From Oscillospiraceae bacterium (lineage in GTDB: Bacteria; Bacillota; Clostridia; Oscillospirales; Oscillospiraceae): a DNA stretch of 34,835 nt. The notes below the pieces were generated by a model, which saw only the letters and a program-made list of their open reading frames with translations, did not search any database and was not told where the DNA came from. Below, piece by piece: positions 16,482-24,981 of this stretch. The stretch covers positions 1-34,835 of the forward strand of contig JAFQRK010000027.1 of the NCBI GenBank assembly GCA_017410075.1, in the 5' to 3' direction. The translations under genes and the position numbers were made by a program. Numbering within the stretch: the first letter of the stretch is position 1; each line of letters begins with the position of its first letter.

Positions 16482-17672
16482 ATGTTCTTTCAGAAAAAAC
16501 GCTGTATCGCAATGCTGCTGGCCGGCGGCCAGGGCAGCCGTCTGAAGGTGCTGACGGAGAATACCGCCAAGCCTGCTGTTCCCTTCGGCGGCAAGTACCG
16601 CATCATTGATTTCCCTTTGTCCAACTGCGTCAATTCCGGCATTGATACCGTAGGTATTCTGACCCAGTATCAGCCGCTGGAGCTGAACGAGTACATCGGC
16701 AACGGCCAGCCCTGGGGCCTGAACAAGACCCATAGCTGCGCCCAGGTGCTGCCTCCTTATGAGCGCCACGACAAAAAGAGCGGCTGGTATAAGGGCACAG
16801 CCAACGCCATCTATCAGAACATCGACTTTATTGACCGTTTTGATCCTGAGTATGTGGTAGTGCTTTCCGGTGACCACATCTACAAGATGGACTACGCCGA
16901 TATGGTCGCTTATCACGAGAAGCACAATGCTTCCTGCACCATTGCTGTGCGCACTGTCCCTCTGGAGGAGGCTTCCCGCTTCGGCATCCTCAACACCAAT
17001 CCCGACAACTCCATCTACGAGTTTGAAGAGAAGCCCAAGGTGCCAAAGTCCACCAACGCCTCTATGGGTATCTATGTTTTCAACTGGAGCATTCTTCGGG
17101 AGGCCCTTATCAATGACGAAGAAGACCCCGACTCCTCCAATGACTTTGGCAAGAACATCATCCCCACCCTGCTGAATGCAGGCCATAAGATGATGGCCTA
17201 TATTTTCGACGGCTACTGGAAGGATGTGGGCACCATCGACTCCCTTTGGGAGGCCAATATGGAGCTGCTGGGTAAGGATCCCGAATTTGACATCCGCGGT
17301 GACGAGCGCAGCAAGATCTACGCCCGTAACAGCGCACTTCCCTCTTCCTACATTGACGAAGAGGCCAGAACTGTCAACTGCTTCATTGCGGAAGGCTCCG
17401 AGGTCTACGGTACTGTCCGCCACAGCGTTATTTCCGTAGGCTGCACCATCGGCGCAGATGCCCTTGTTGAGGACAGCGTGGTGATGCCCGGCGTGGTGAT
17501 TGAGCCCGGTGCCATCGTCCGTCACGCCATTCTGGGCGAGAACAGCCGTGTGGGCAAGAACGCCGTTGTCGGCGGCGCATTCAAGGCAGGCGAAAAGAAG
17601 AAGATCAGCGTTACCAGCAAGGGCGCTGTGGTTGAGGCCAACACCGTGCTCCTGCCCGGTGATATGCTGTAA
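16482..17672 (+). CDS. glgC: Glucose-1-phosphate adenylyltransferase, catalytic subunit GlgC
   Basis: Makes ADP-glucose from glucose-1-phosphate and ATP, the committed step of glycogen synthesis. The 396-residue protein has the nucleotide-binding [13 protein letters not shown] near the N-terminus, [29 protein letters not shown], and FEEKP. A left-handed beta-helix repeat domain forms the C-terminal third. The ATG has AAGGAG 8 bases upstream. In Firmicutes it commonly works as a hetero-oligomer with GlgD, encoded 13 bp downstream. Confidence 0.96.
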   Translation: MFFQKKRCIAMLLAGGQGSRLKVLTENTAKPAVPFGGKYRIIDFPLSNCVNSGIDTVGILTQYQPLELNEYIGNGQPWGLNKTHSCAQVLPPYERHDKKSGWYKGTANAIYQNIDFIDRFDPEYVVVLSGDHIYKMDYADMVAYHEKHNASCTIAVRTVPLEEASRFGILNTNPDNSIYEFEEKPKVPKSTNASMGIYVFNWSILREALINDEEDPDSSNDFGKNIIPTLLNAGHKMMAYIFDGYWKDVGTIDSLWEANMELLGKDPEFDIRGDERSKIYARNSALPSSYIDEEARTVNCFIAEGSEVYGTVRHSVISVGCTIGADALVEDSVVMPGVVIEPGAIVRHAILGENSRVGKNAVVGGAFKAGEKKKISVTSKGAVVEANTVLLPGDML

Positions 17673-17685
17673 GGAGGTGGCTACC

Positions 17686-18798
17686 ATGAATGTAATGGGT
17701 ATTATTTTCACAAATGATGCTTCCCTGGGTCAGCTGACCAATGAACGCACCATGGCCAGCCTTCCCTTTGGCGGCCGCTACCGCCAGGTGGATTTCGCGC
17801 TGAGCAATCTGGCTGCTGCCGGCATCCGGCACATCGGCATTATCTCCCGCCACAACTATCAGTCGCTGATGAATCACATCGGCGCCGGTGAAGAATGGGG
17901 TCTGGAGCTGGAAGAAGGCGGTCTGGAATACCTGACACCCTTCTCTATGTCCACCACCGATATCTACCGCGGCAAACTGGATGCCCTGCATTCCGTTATG
18001 GGCTTCCTGGAGTACGGTGACGAGGACGAGTATGTGGTAATGATCGACTCTGCCATCATTTCCAACATCGACCTGAAGCATGTGATCAAGTGCCATATTG
18101 AAAGCGGCAAGGATATCACCGTGGTCACAAAGACCGGCATCGCCAACGGCAAAAAGCAGCTGGACCTTGCCGTGAAGGTAGACGATAAGGGCGAGGCTAC
18201 CGATATCGGTGTCGACTATGTCGCCCCTGCCGATTATCTGGCATCTATGGACATTTTCGTTCTGAGCAAAAAGTGGCTTGTCAAGCAGATCAAGGAACAC
18301 ATTGCCAGAAATCTGTTCCATATGGACCGGGATCTGGTGCTTGGTCTGTGGCAGAAAAACGCCGCTACCATCAATGTCTATCAGTTCCCCGGTATTGCAA
18401 TGTACAACGAATCTATCGAAGAATACTACCACAACAGTCTGGCGCTGATCGACAAGAAGGTCCGCCACGATATGTTTGGCTATAACCATCCCGTCTTTAC
18501 CAGGGTCCGTGACCGCGTTCCCAGCTTCTACGGCGAAAACTGCGAGATCGAGAACTGCGTTGTTGCCGACGGCTGCATTTTGGAAGGCGAAGTGGAAAAT
18601 TCTATTTTGTTCCGCAATGTGACTATCTGCGAAGGCGCTGAAGTGGAAGACTGCATCATTATGAACGATACCATAGTGGGCGAAGGCGCCAAGCTCAAGT
18701 ATGTCATTCTGGATAAGGATATCACCGTCCGCCCCAACGCTACCCTGTGCGGCACGCCCAACAATCCCATTGTGGTAAAAAGAGGAGACACCGTATGA
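17686..18798 (+). CDS. glgD: GlgD, regulatory subunit of ADP-glucose pyrophosphorylase
   Basis: A 370-residue GlgC paralogue. It keeps the overall fold (LPFGGRYRQVDFALSNLAAAGIRHIGII, C-terminal hexapeptide-type beta-helix). The catalytic GGxGxRL loop of GlgC is replaced by NDASLGQL. This loss is the family hallmark of GlgD, which raises the activity of GlgC when both are present. AAGGAGG lies ahead of the ATG at 17686, and the frame is also open inside glgC. Its stop overlaps the glgA start. Confidence 0.94.
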   Translation: MNVMGIIFTNDASLGQLTNERTMASLPFGGRYRQVDFALSNLAAAGIRHIGIISRHNYQSLMNHIGAGEEWGLELEEGGLEYLTPFSMSTTDIYRGKLDALHSVMGFLEYGDEDEYVVMIDSAIISNIDLKHVIKCHIESGKDITVVTKTGIANGKKQLDLAVKVDDKGEATDIGVDYVAPADYLASMDIFVLSKKWLVKQIKEHIARNLFHMDRDLVLGLWQKNAATINVYQFPGIAMYNESIEEYYHNSLALIDKKVRHDMFGYNHPVFTRVRDRVPSFYGENCEIENCVVADGCILEGEVENSILFRNVTICEGAEVEDCIIMNDTIVGEGAKLKYVILDKDITVRPNATLCGTPNNPIVVKRGDTV

Positions 18799-20240
18799 AA
18801 ATTGCCATCCTCGCTTCCGAGGGCGCACCCTATATCAAATCCGGTGGCTTGGGCGATGTAATGGAGGCGCTGCCCTCTGCCCTGGCCCGCATTCCCGGCA
18901 ATGAGGTCGTTCTGATCCTGCCCTACTACAACAAGATCAAGAATGATCCCAAATGGAAAACAAAGCAGCTCAAGTACTTTAATGTGCAGCTGGGCTGGCG
19001 GGAGCAGTACTGCGGTGTTATGCAGCTGGAAGGTCGCACCGACGGCGTGCAGGTGCTGTTTGTTGACAATGATTACTATTTCGGCGGCCGCACCGGCGCT
19101 ATTTACGGCGACGGGGACGACTGTGAGCGGTATGCTTTCTTCTCCAAAGCCTGCCTGGACACCCTGGATGCCCTGGGCTTCTACCCCGATGTGATCCAAT
19201 GCAACGACTGGCAGACGGCGCTGGTGCCCACATATCTCAGCGCTTCCTACCACCACCGCTTCCCCTATACCAAGTGTATGTATACCATTCACAACATCGA
19301 GTATCAGGGCTGGGCGCCCGGTCATTTCTTTGACGATGTGCTGGGTCTTCCCTGGAATTTCCGCGGCCGGCTGGATATGAACAACTCGGTGAACCTGATG
19401 AAGGGCGCCATCGAATCCTGCCATATGCTGACAACCGTTTCCCAGACCTATTCTCAGGAGCTGATGTATCCTTACTACGCCCACGGTCTGGACGGCGTGA
19501 TCGCAAATGCCGCCTGGAAGCTGACCGGCATCACCAACGGCATTGACTGCAATACCTTCAATCCCGAAACCGATCCCAATCTGCCTGCCCACTACAATGC
19601 AGACACCTTTCGGGACGGCAAGGCCGTTTGCAAGGCCAAGCTGCAGGAGGAAGTGGGTCTGCCCGTAGATCCGGACACACCGCTGATGGTAATGGTCACC
19701 CGTCTTGCCGGGCATAAGGGACTGGATCTTCTGTGCTACATTGCCCGCAGGCTCTTGTGGGAGGAAAACTGCCAGCTGCTGATCCTGGGCACCGGTGAAT
19801 ACCAGTACGAGCACTTCTTCCGGGAGCTGAGCGAAGAATTCCCCGATCGGGTGGCAGCCAAGATCACCTTTAACCTGGGTCTGGCGGCACGGATCTACGC
19901 CGGCGGCGACATCTATCTGATGCCCTCCAAGTCTGAGCCCTGCGGCTTGAGCCAGATGAATGCCATGCGCTACGGCACTGTTCCGGTGGTCCACGCCACC
20001 GGCGGTTTGAAGGACACCGTCCCCCCCTGCGATGAAAACGGTCAGGGCGGCCTGGGCTTTACCTTCCAGAGCTACAACGGCGACGATTTTTACGCCACCG
20101 TAAAGCGCTGTCTGAATCTGTATCACAGCAACCGCACCGCATTCCGAGCCTTGCAGGAGCGGGATATGCGCCAGGACTTCAGCTGGGATAAGCCTGCCGG
20201 CAGGTATATGGAGCTGTTCCATCAAATGCTGGGCTGGTAA
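18795..20240 (+). CDS. glgA: Glycogen (ADP-glucose) synthase GlgA
   Basis: A GT5 glucosyltransferase that extends alpha-1,4-glucan chains from ADP-glucose. The 481-residue protein has the ADP-glucose-binding KSGGLGDV at residues 15-22, TIHNIEYQGW, and the C-terminal PSKSEPCGLSQMNAMRYGTVPVVHATGG active-site region. Length is typical. AGAGGAG precedes the ATG, which overlaps the glgD stop (ATGA). No branching enzyme or phosphorylase follows within the window. Confidence 0.96.
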   Translation: MKIAILASEGAPYIKSGGLGDVMEALPSALARIPGNEVVLILPYYNKIKNDPKWKTKQLKYFNVQLGWREQYCGVMQLEGRTDGVQVLFVDNDYYFGGRTGAIYGDGDDCERYAFFSKACLDTLDALGFYPDVIQCNDWQTALVPTYLSASYHHRFPYTKCMYTIHNIEYQGWAPGHFFDDVLGLPWNFRGRLDMNNSVNLMKGAIESCHMLTTVSQTYSQELMYPYYAHGLDGVIANAAWKLTGITNGIDCNTFNPETDPNLPAHYNADTFRDGKAVCKAKLQEEVGLPVDPDTPLMVMVTRLAGHKGLDLLCYIARRLLWEENCQLLILGTGEYQYEHFFRELSEEFPDRVAAKITFNLGLAARIYAGGDIYLMPSKSEPCGLSQMNAMRYGTVPVVHATGGLKDTVPPCDENGQGGLGFTFQSYNGDDFYATVKRCLNLYHSNRTAFRALQERDMRQDFSWDKPAGRYMELFHQMLGW

Positions 20241-20327
20241 AAACCGTACCGGCGGTACGCACGAGCCCCCTGAGAGCCTTTCGCCAGCCGAGCCTATACC
20301 GCAGATGCGGTCCCAAATGCAATCAAG

Positions 20328-20453
20328 GCCCCCTCTGACGAGGGGGCTGGATTTTTGCGAAGCAAAAAGACTGGGGGAGAGAATATTTCTCTATTTACTT
20401 CTCTCCCTCCGTCTTCGCCTGCGGCGAAGCCACCTCCCTCATCAGAGGGAGGC
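20328..20453. repeat. Long palindromic intergenic repeat, copy B (126 bp)
   Basis: It begins GGCCCCCTCTGACGAGGGGG and ends CTCATCAGAGGGAGGC, with imperfect inverted ends of about 24 bp. An inner TTTTTGCgaaGCAAAAA hairpin and CTTCGCCTGCGGCGAAG are present. It is shorter than copy A because the middle is different (a GAGAGAA..TTCTCTC inverted segment). It separates glgA from the GH13 gene. The 87 bp between the glgA stop and the repeat contain two small GC hairpins (CGTACC/GGTACG and CCGCA/TGCGG) but no T run. Confidence 0.75.
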
Positions 20454-20471
20454 TTTTGCTGCGCTTTTCTC

Positions 20472-20500
20472 TTGCCTGCAAAGCCATTTTGTGGTACAGT
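20472..20500 (+). promoter_or_regulatory. Promoter of the GH13 gene
   Basis: -35 TTGCCT (20472-20477) and -10 TACAGT (20495-20500) are 17 bases apart, with TGTGG before the -10 (extended -10). The gene can therefore be expressed apart from glgCDA. The segment TGCAAAGCC.TTTTGT recurs in the promoter at 31908-31936. Confidence 0.65.
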
Positions 20501-20530
20501 ATGGGAAAGACCACACACGAGGAGATCACT

Positions 20531-22372
20531 ATGCGGATTTTGTTCAACAGTAAGCTTTTGCAGTTCAAAGACCCCTTCGGCACGCTGCTGCCGCAGCAGA
20601 GCTGCACCCTGCGCATTCATATCCCCTCCTCTGTCAACGCTTTGGCGGCACAGTGCCGCATCAGCGGCCCGGACGGCGAGAGCGTGATGAATGTGCCGAT
20701 GCATCTGCAGGGCACGATGGGCGCCTACTCCATGTTCCGTGGCGATTTTTCCTTGGAAAAGCCGGGTCTGTACTTTTACTATTTTTACATCACCAAGCCC
20801 GACGGCGGCTTCCGTCTGTTTAAATACGGCGATGAAACCAATATGGAAGACGGCGCTATGTGGCAGGTCAGCTGCATTCCGGAGGACTTTACCGTGCCCC
20901 AATGGGCCCAGGGCGCGACGATGTACCAAGTCTTCCCCGATCGCTTCTGTAAGGTCGGTGATACAGATCTGACCGGCAAGCTGGAGCCTTACACCCTGCA
21001 CAAGGATTGGAGCGAGGAAGTCCATTGGCAGCCGGATGATAAGGGTCGCGTTCTGAACAACGATTTTTACGGCGGCAATTTCCGGGGCATTGCGGAGAAA
21101 ATGGACTATATCGCCTCGCTGGGAACCACGGTGCTGTACCTCAATCCCATCAGCAAAAGCTTCTCCAACCACCGCTATGACACCGGCGATTACAAAACCC
21201 CCGACCCCATGCTGGGTACGCTGGCGGATTTCACCGCTATGTGCGATGCAGCCCACAAGCGGGGTATTCGGGTCATCTTAGACGGCGTATTTTCCCACAC
21301 CGGCTCCAATAGTCTGTATTTTGACAAAGACGGTACCTTTGGCGGAAACGGCGCCTATACTTCCCAAAAATCCCCCTACTACAGCTGGTATCAGTTTAAA
21401 AACTGGCCGGAGGAATACAACAGCTGGTGGGGCTTTGACACCCTGCCTACTGTCAGCAAGCTGGATCCAGCCTTTGTGGAATATATCATCACCGGGCAGG
21501 ACAGCGTCATTGCCCATTGGCTGCGGGCCGGCTGCGACGGCTTCCGCCTGGATGTGGCAGACGAGCTGCCGGATGAATTTTTAAGCATCCTCAAAAAGCA
21601 TCTGCGGAAACTGCGCCCCGATGCCCTTCTGCTGGGCGAGGTGTGGGAGGATGCCTCCAACAAGCGAGCCTACGGCATCAGCCGCTGCTACTTTGTAGAC
21701 GGCCAGCTGGACAGCGTGATGAACTATCCCTTCCGCACCGCGATCTTGAATTTTATGCAGAAAAAGGACGACGGCAAGGCGCTGGCAAACACTGTAATGA
21801 CCGTACAGGAGAATTATCCGCCCCAGGTCTTTCTTGCCAATATGAATCTTCTCAGCACCCACGACAGCGTCCGCATTTTGACCGCGCTGGTGGATGATTT
21901 TGATGGTACAAGAGCCGAGGTAGCCGCCCGGCACTTAAGCCCGACCCAATATCAAGCGGCGCGGCAGCAGCTGCTGATGGCATCCTTTTTGCAGTATATG
22001 CTGCCCGGCACACCCAGCCTTTACTACGGCGACGAAGCCGGTATGGAGGGCTACAAGGATCCCTTTAACCGCCGCCCCTACCCCTGGGGGCAGGAGGATC
22101 CCATTTTATTGGCCCATTTTCAGGCGCTGGGACAGCTGCGCAAAGCCCGGGAGGTCTTGCGGCTTGGCGATCTGCACTTTTTCGAAGCCGGTGACGGACG
22201 GCTGGGCTTCAGCCGTAGCTATGGCGGCAAGACGCTGCGCATCTATCTGAACCGAAGCGAAGAAAACTGGGATGTTCCCGGCAGCAACATTCTGCTGGGA
22301 CACCGCGCTGCCAGCTCTGCCCCCACCTGGCTGACTCTGCAGCCAATGGGCTTCTGCGTAACAGAAGAATAA
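20531..22372 (+). CDS. GH13 alpha-amylase-family glycoside hydrolase (neopullulanase/cyclomaltodextrinase-like)
   Basis: A 613-residue hydrolase of alpha-glucans. The N-terminal beta-sandwich domain (about 1-125) is of the neopullulanase/maltogenic type, followed by the TIM barrel. Catalytic residues are visible: nucleophile D341 in GFRLDVADE, acid/base E370 in LLGEVWED, and D445 in STHDS. Region I reads DGVFSHTG, with serine where asparagine is more common. There is no signal peptide, so it probably acts in the cytoplasm on maltodextrins or glycogen-derived chains, fitting the glg genes upstream. The ATG at 20531 has GAGGAG upstream. The exact bond preference is not determinable. Confidence 0.9.
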   Translation: MRILFNSKLLQFKDPFGTLLPQQSCTLRIHIPSSVNALAAQCRISGPDGESVMNVPMHLQGTMGAYSMFRGDFSLEKPGLYFYYFYITKPDGGFRLFKYGDETNMEDGAMWQVSCIPEDFTVPQWAQGATMYQVFPDRFCKVGDTDLTGKLEPYTLHKDWSEEVHWQPDDKGRVLNNDFYGGNFRGIAEKMDYIASLGTTVLYLNPISKSFSNHRYDTGDYKTPDPMLGTLADFTAMCDAAHKRGIRVILDGVFSHTGSNSLYFDKDGTFGGNGAYTSQKSPYYSWYQFKNWPEEYNSWWGFDTLPTVSKLDPAFVEYIITGQDSVIAHWLRAGCDGFRLDVADELPDEFLSILKKHLRKLRPDALLLGEVWEDASNKRAYGISRCYFVDGQLDSVMNYPFRTAILNFMQKKDDGKALANTVMTVQENYPPQVFLANMNLLSTHDSVRILTALVDDFDGTRAEVAARHLSPTQYQAARQQLLMASFLQYMLPGTPSLYYGDEAGMEGYKDPFNRRPYPWGQEDPILLAHFQALGQLRKAREVLRLGDLHFFEAGDGRLGFSRSYGGKTLRIYLNRSEENWDVPGSNILLGHRAASSAPTWLTLQPMGFCVTEE

Positions 22373-22400
22373 AAAATCCTCCCCGATCGGGGAGGATTTT
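22373..22400. terminator. Bidirectional terminator between the GH13 gene and the NCS2 permease
   Basis: A perfect 28-bp palindrome, AAAATCCTCCCC-GATC-GGGGAGGATTTT, abuts the GH13 stop and lies 11 bp from the stop of the converging permease gene. It has T runs on both strands. Confidence 0.9.
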
Positions 22401-22411
22401 TGTCGTCTTGA

Positions 22412-23770
22412 TTACAGGAAAATGTACTTCAGAATGAACAGAACTGCCAGGACATACATCAGCCAGTTGACCTTTTTTGCCTTTCCGGTGCACAGCTTGA
22501 GGATCACATAGGAAATAATGCCCAGGCTGATGCCCTCGGAAATGCTGTAGCACATAGGCATCGCAATGATGGTGATATATGCAGGGATCGCATCGGTCAG
22601 ATCATCCTCCAGATTGATCTTGGCAATGGAGCTGAACATCAGGAATCCCACAAAGATCAGAGCAGGCGCTGTTGCAAAGGACGGAATGGTGGTAAACAGC
22701 GGTGCAAACAGCGTAGACAGCAGGAACAATGCGCCGGTAACCAGCGCGGTCAGACCGGTACGGCCACCGGCGGCCACGCCGGAGGCAGACTCGACAAAGG
22801 TGGTAACCGTAGAGGTGCCCAGCACCGCGCCTGCGGTCGTACCGACGGCGTCAGCCAGCAGCGCAGGTCTGATAGCAGGCAGGCGGCCTTCCTCGTCCAG
22901 CATATCTGCCTTGGAGACAACGCCGATCAGCGTTCCCAGCGTGTCAAAAATATCAACAAACAGGAAAGCAAAGACAACCACAATGAAGTCCAGGATCTTA
23001 ATAGACGAGAAGTCGATCTTGAAGCACTCACCGAAGGTCAAGCCCAGTTTGGAGAAGTCAACAGAGATGATCTTCTCCGGAATCAGGGAATAGAATTCAG
23101 CGTCCACATTCGGTACATACACCCCGGTCAGCTGGCAAACAATGCCCAGCGCCCATGTAGCCACAATGCCAATCAGTACAGCACCCTTGACTTTCCAGAT
23201 ATGCAGAGCAGCTGTAAGCATCAGGCCTACCAGCGCCAGCAACGCGGTGATGCCCTGCGTAGAGAAGTTTTCAGTAAAGCTTGTGATCGTTACCAAAGTA
23301 GAGGAATCCACTACAACCTTTGCATTTTGCAGGCCGATAAAGGCAATAAACAGACCGATACCGACAGAAACGCCTCTTTTCAGCGCCAAGGGAATCGCAT
23401 TGAAGATTGCTTCACGAACATTGGTCAGGGACAGGATAATGAAGATCAAGCCTTCAGCAAACACTGCCAAAAGAGCAAACTGCCACGGATAACCCATGCC
23501 AAGAACTACCGTGTAAGCAAAATATGCATTCAGACCCATACCGGCAGACAGCGCAAAAGGCATATTTGCCATAAATGCCATGCAGACCGTTGCGATAAAA
23601 GAAGCGATAGCCGTTGCCAGCAGCACTGCCGTTGAATCCTTACCCGCATCTGCGAGGATGCTCGGATTCACAGCCAAAATATATGCCATTGTCATAAAGG
23701 TAGTAAGACCGGCGACAATTTCGCGCTTAACCGTTGAGCCGCGCTGGGAAATTTTGAAAAGCTTGTCCAT
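22412..23770 (-). CDS. NCS2-family purine permease (AzgA/PbuG-like)
   Basis: A 452-residue multi-pass nucleobase transporter. The segments EIVAGLTTFMTMAYILAVNP, ALSAGMGLNAYFAYTVV and GTSTVTTFVESASGVAAGGRTG are signatures of the AzgA (adenine/guanine/hypoxanthine) branch of NCS2. Two ATGs lie 6 bp apart (23776 and 23770). The second is chosen because AGGAG is 8 bases ahead of it but only 2 bases ahead of the first. No purine riboswitch is seen in the 80-bp upstream gap, although such genes often have one. Confidence 0.9.
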   Translation of the reverse strand: MDKLFKISQRGSTVKREIVAGLTTFMTMAYILAVNPSILADAGKDSTAVLLATAIASFIATVCMAFMANMPFALSAGMGLNAYFAYTVVLGMGYPWQFALLAVFAEGLIFIILSLTNVREAIFNAIPLALKRGVSVGIGLFIAFIGLQNAKVVVDSSTLVTITSFTENFSTQGITALLALVGLMLTAALHIWKVKGAVLIGIVATWALGIVCQLTGVYVPNVDAEFYSLIPEKIISVDFSKLGLTFGECFKIDFSSIKILDFIVVVFAFLFVDIFDTLGTLIGVVSKADMLDEEGRLPAIRPALLADAVGTTAGAVLGTSTVTTFVESASGVAAGGRTGLTALVTGALFLLSTLFAPLFTTIPSFATAPALIFVGFLMFSSIAKINLEDDLTDAIPAYITIIAMPMCYSISEGISLGIISYVILKLCTGKAKKVNWLMYVLAVLFILKYIFL

Positions 23771-23794
23771 ATGCATTTCTCCTATATGTAGTAT

Positions 23795-23824
23795 TAGATA
23801 CGGGTAACAAGAACTAATTGTAAA
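23795..23824 (-). promoter_or_regulatory. Possible promoter of the purine permease
   Basis: -35-like TTTACA (23824-23819) and -10-like TATCTA (23800-23795) are 18 bases apart on the - strand. The -35 overlaps the T run of the upstream gene's terminator. This is the best candidate in a short gap but is weak. Confidence 0.35.
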
Positions 23825-23853
23825 AACATCCCCGCCGGTGAATGACGGGGATG
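23822..23853 (-). terminator. Terminator after the YitT-family gene
   Basis: Stem CATCCCCG/CGGGGATG with an 11-base loop is followed on the - strand by five T. It starts 3 bp beyond the YitT stop codon. Confidence 0.8.
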
Positions 23854-23856
23854 CGT

Positions 23857-24723
23857 TTAGCTGTTGTTATTGTTGGAGAAAACATCTGCTACTTCGCTGA
23901 TGGTGATATAGGCGTGATGGTCGATCTCGTGAACCAGCTCCTTCATCCGCACCACCTGATAGCGGTTGACCACAAAGTAGATCATCGCCTTCTCCCGGTT
24001 AGAATAGCCGCCCTTGGCATCCAGGTAAGTAGTGCCGCTGCCGAAAGTCTGGCACAGCTTGTCGGAGATTTCCTGGGGGTGCTCCGTAATGATGATCGCA
24101 CACTTGGCTCTGTCCAGACCGTCTACGATAAAATCAATGGTTTTCAGCGCAGCAGCATAGGTAACGATGGAATAAAGCGGCAGGATCCAGTCCTGCAGTA
24201 CAATGCCGCAAACGATATACAGCGCAACATTGTAGATCATCACAAATGTACCAACAGTAATGCCCAGCCGCTTTGCAAAGATCACTGCCATAACCTCAAT
24301 GCCGTCCATCGCGCCGCCAAAGCGGATGGCGATACCGCTGCCTATACCGGAGATCACGCCGCCAAACAGCGCGCAAAGCAGAAGATCCGTCCCGGCAAAG
24401 GGAGAGGAAAGGCTGACATCAATGGGCAGCACATCTGTGATCAGCCAAGCGCTGACGGAATAAATACAGACAGCATAGATGGCATACAGCGTAAATTTCA
24501 TTCCCTGCTTTTTAATCCCGAACAGAAGCAGTGGAATATTCAGCACCACCAGAAAAAACGACAGCGTCAAAAACTCCGGTGTGATCTGATTCAGCAGCAT
24601 AGATGTGCCGGAAATACCGCTGTCGTACAGGTTGACCGGTGCCAAAAATACGGTGATGCCAAAGGCGTTGACCGCACCGGCAACCGTAAGCATTAAAATA
24701 TTCGTCAAATTCTTTCGAAACAT
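23857..24723 (-). CDS. YitT-family membrane protein (DUF161 plus DUF2179)
   Basis: A 288-residue protein with five or six hydrophobic segments in the first 190 residues. These include GITVFLAPVNLYDSGISGTSMLL and the glycine-rich ISGIGSGIAIRFGGAMDGIEV. A soluble C-terminal DUF2179 domain ends at GGYSNREKAMIYFVV and ITISEVADVF. The family is widespread in Firmicutes and of unsettled function; a transport role is likely. The frame is open upstream, but the ATG at 24723 has GGAGG 7 bases ahead and gives the family N-terminus. The protein ends in a run of asparagines. Confidence 0.88.
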   Translation of the reverse strand: MFRKNLTNILMLTVAGAVNAFGITVFLAPVNLYDSGISGTSMLLNQITPEFLTLSFFLVVLNIPLLLFGIKKQGMKFTLYAIYAVCIYSVSAWLITDVLPIDVSLSSPFAGTDLLLCALFGGVISGIGSGIAIRFGGAMDGIEVMAVIFAKRLGITVGTFVMIYNVALYIVCGIVLQDWILPLYSIVTYAAALKTIDFIVDGLDRAKCAIIITEHPQEISDKLCQTFGSGTTYLDAKGGYSNREKAMIYFVVNRYQVVRMKELVHEIDHHAYITISEVADVFSNNNNS

Positions 24724-24753
24724 TCTTTTTCCTCCATTGCATTTCTTTTCAAT

Positions 24754-24759
24754 AGTATA
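24754..24759 (-). promoter_or_regulatory. -10 element of the YitT-family gene promoter
   Basis: TATACT on the - strand is preceded by TG and one base (CTGC then TATACT). The -35 region is poor (TTCCGA at 17 bases). The leader is about 25 nt. Confidence 0.5.
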
Positions 24760-24789
24760 GCAGAAAAATCCGCAAATCGGAAGAGAAAT

Positions 24790-24811
24790 CCCCGCAGAAT
24801 TTTCTGCGGGG
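24790..24811 (-). terminator. Terminator after oadB-oadG
   Basis: Stem CCCCGCAGAA/TTCTGCGGGG with a 2- to 4-base loop lies 8 bp past the OadG-like stop. It is followed on the - strand by ATTTCTCTT. Confidence 0.7.
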
Positions 24812-24818
24812 AGCCCTT

Positions 24819-24977
24819 TCACTTGGAAAACAGCTTGTTGACCAGCTTGGTTGCCAGGATGATCACACCGATAACAACAAAGATCACCAGCATACCAATG
24901 CCCATATAGTGCAAATTGTCTACGAAAGCCATCGGATTCCATTTCATATTGGCTACAGCATTTATCAATAAATTCAT
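24819..24977 (-). CDS. OadG-like small (gamma) subunit of a Na+-translocating decarboxylase
   Basis: A 52-residue single-span membrane protein encoded directly after the beta subunit. It starts MNLLINAVANMKWNPMAF, has one hydrophobic helix at about residues 25-45 (GIGMLVIFVVIGVIILATKL) and ends with a short basic tail. GGGAGG lies 8 bases before the ATG, overlapping the end of the beta-subunit gene, whose stop is 4 bp away. Size, topology and position match the gamma (OadG) subunit, which anchors the soluble part of the complex to the beta subunit. Sequence conservation in this family is low, so the call rests mostly on context. Confidence 0.75.
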   Translation of the reverse strand: MNLLINAVANMKWNPMAFVDNLHYMGIGMLVIFVVIGVIILATKLVNKLFSK

Positions 24978-24981
24978 ATCC

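Noticed and set aside
18528..20225. 565-codon open frame opposite glgD/glgA
   Set aside because: Composition-driven antisense frame across two genes with clear families; no start signal.
23771..23856. Purine riboswitch before the NCS2 permease
   Set aside because: The gap is only about 85 bp, already contains the YitT terminator, and shows no purine-aptamer junction sequence.
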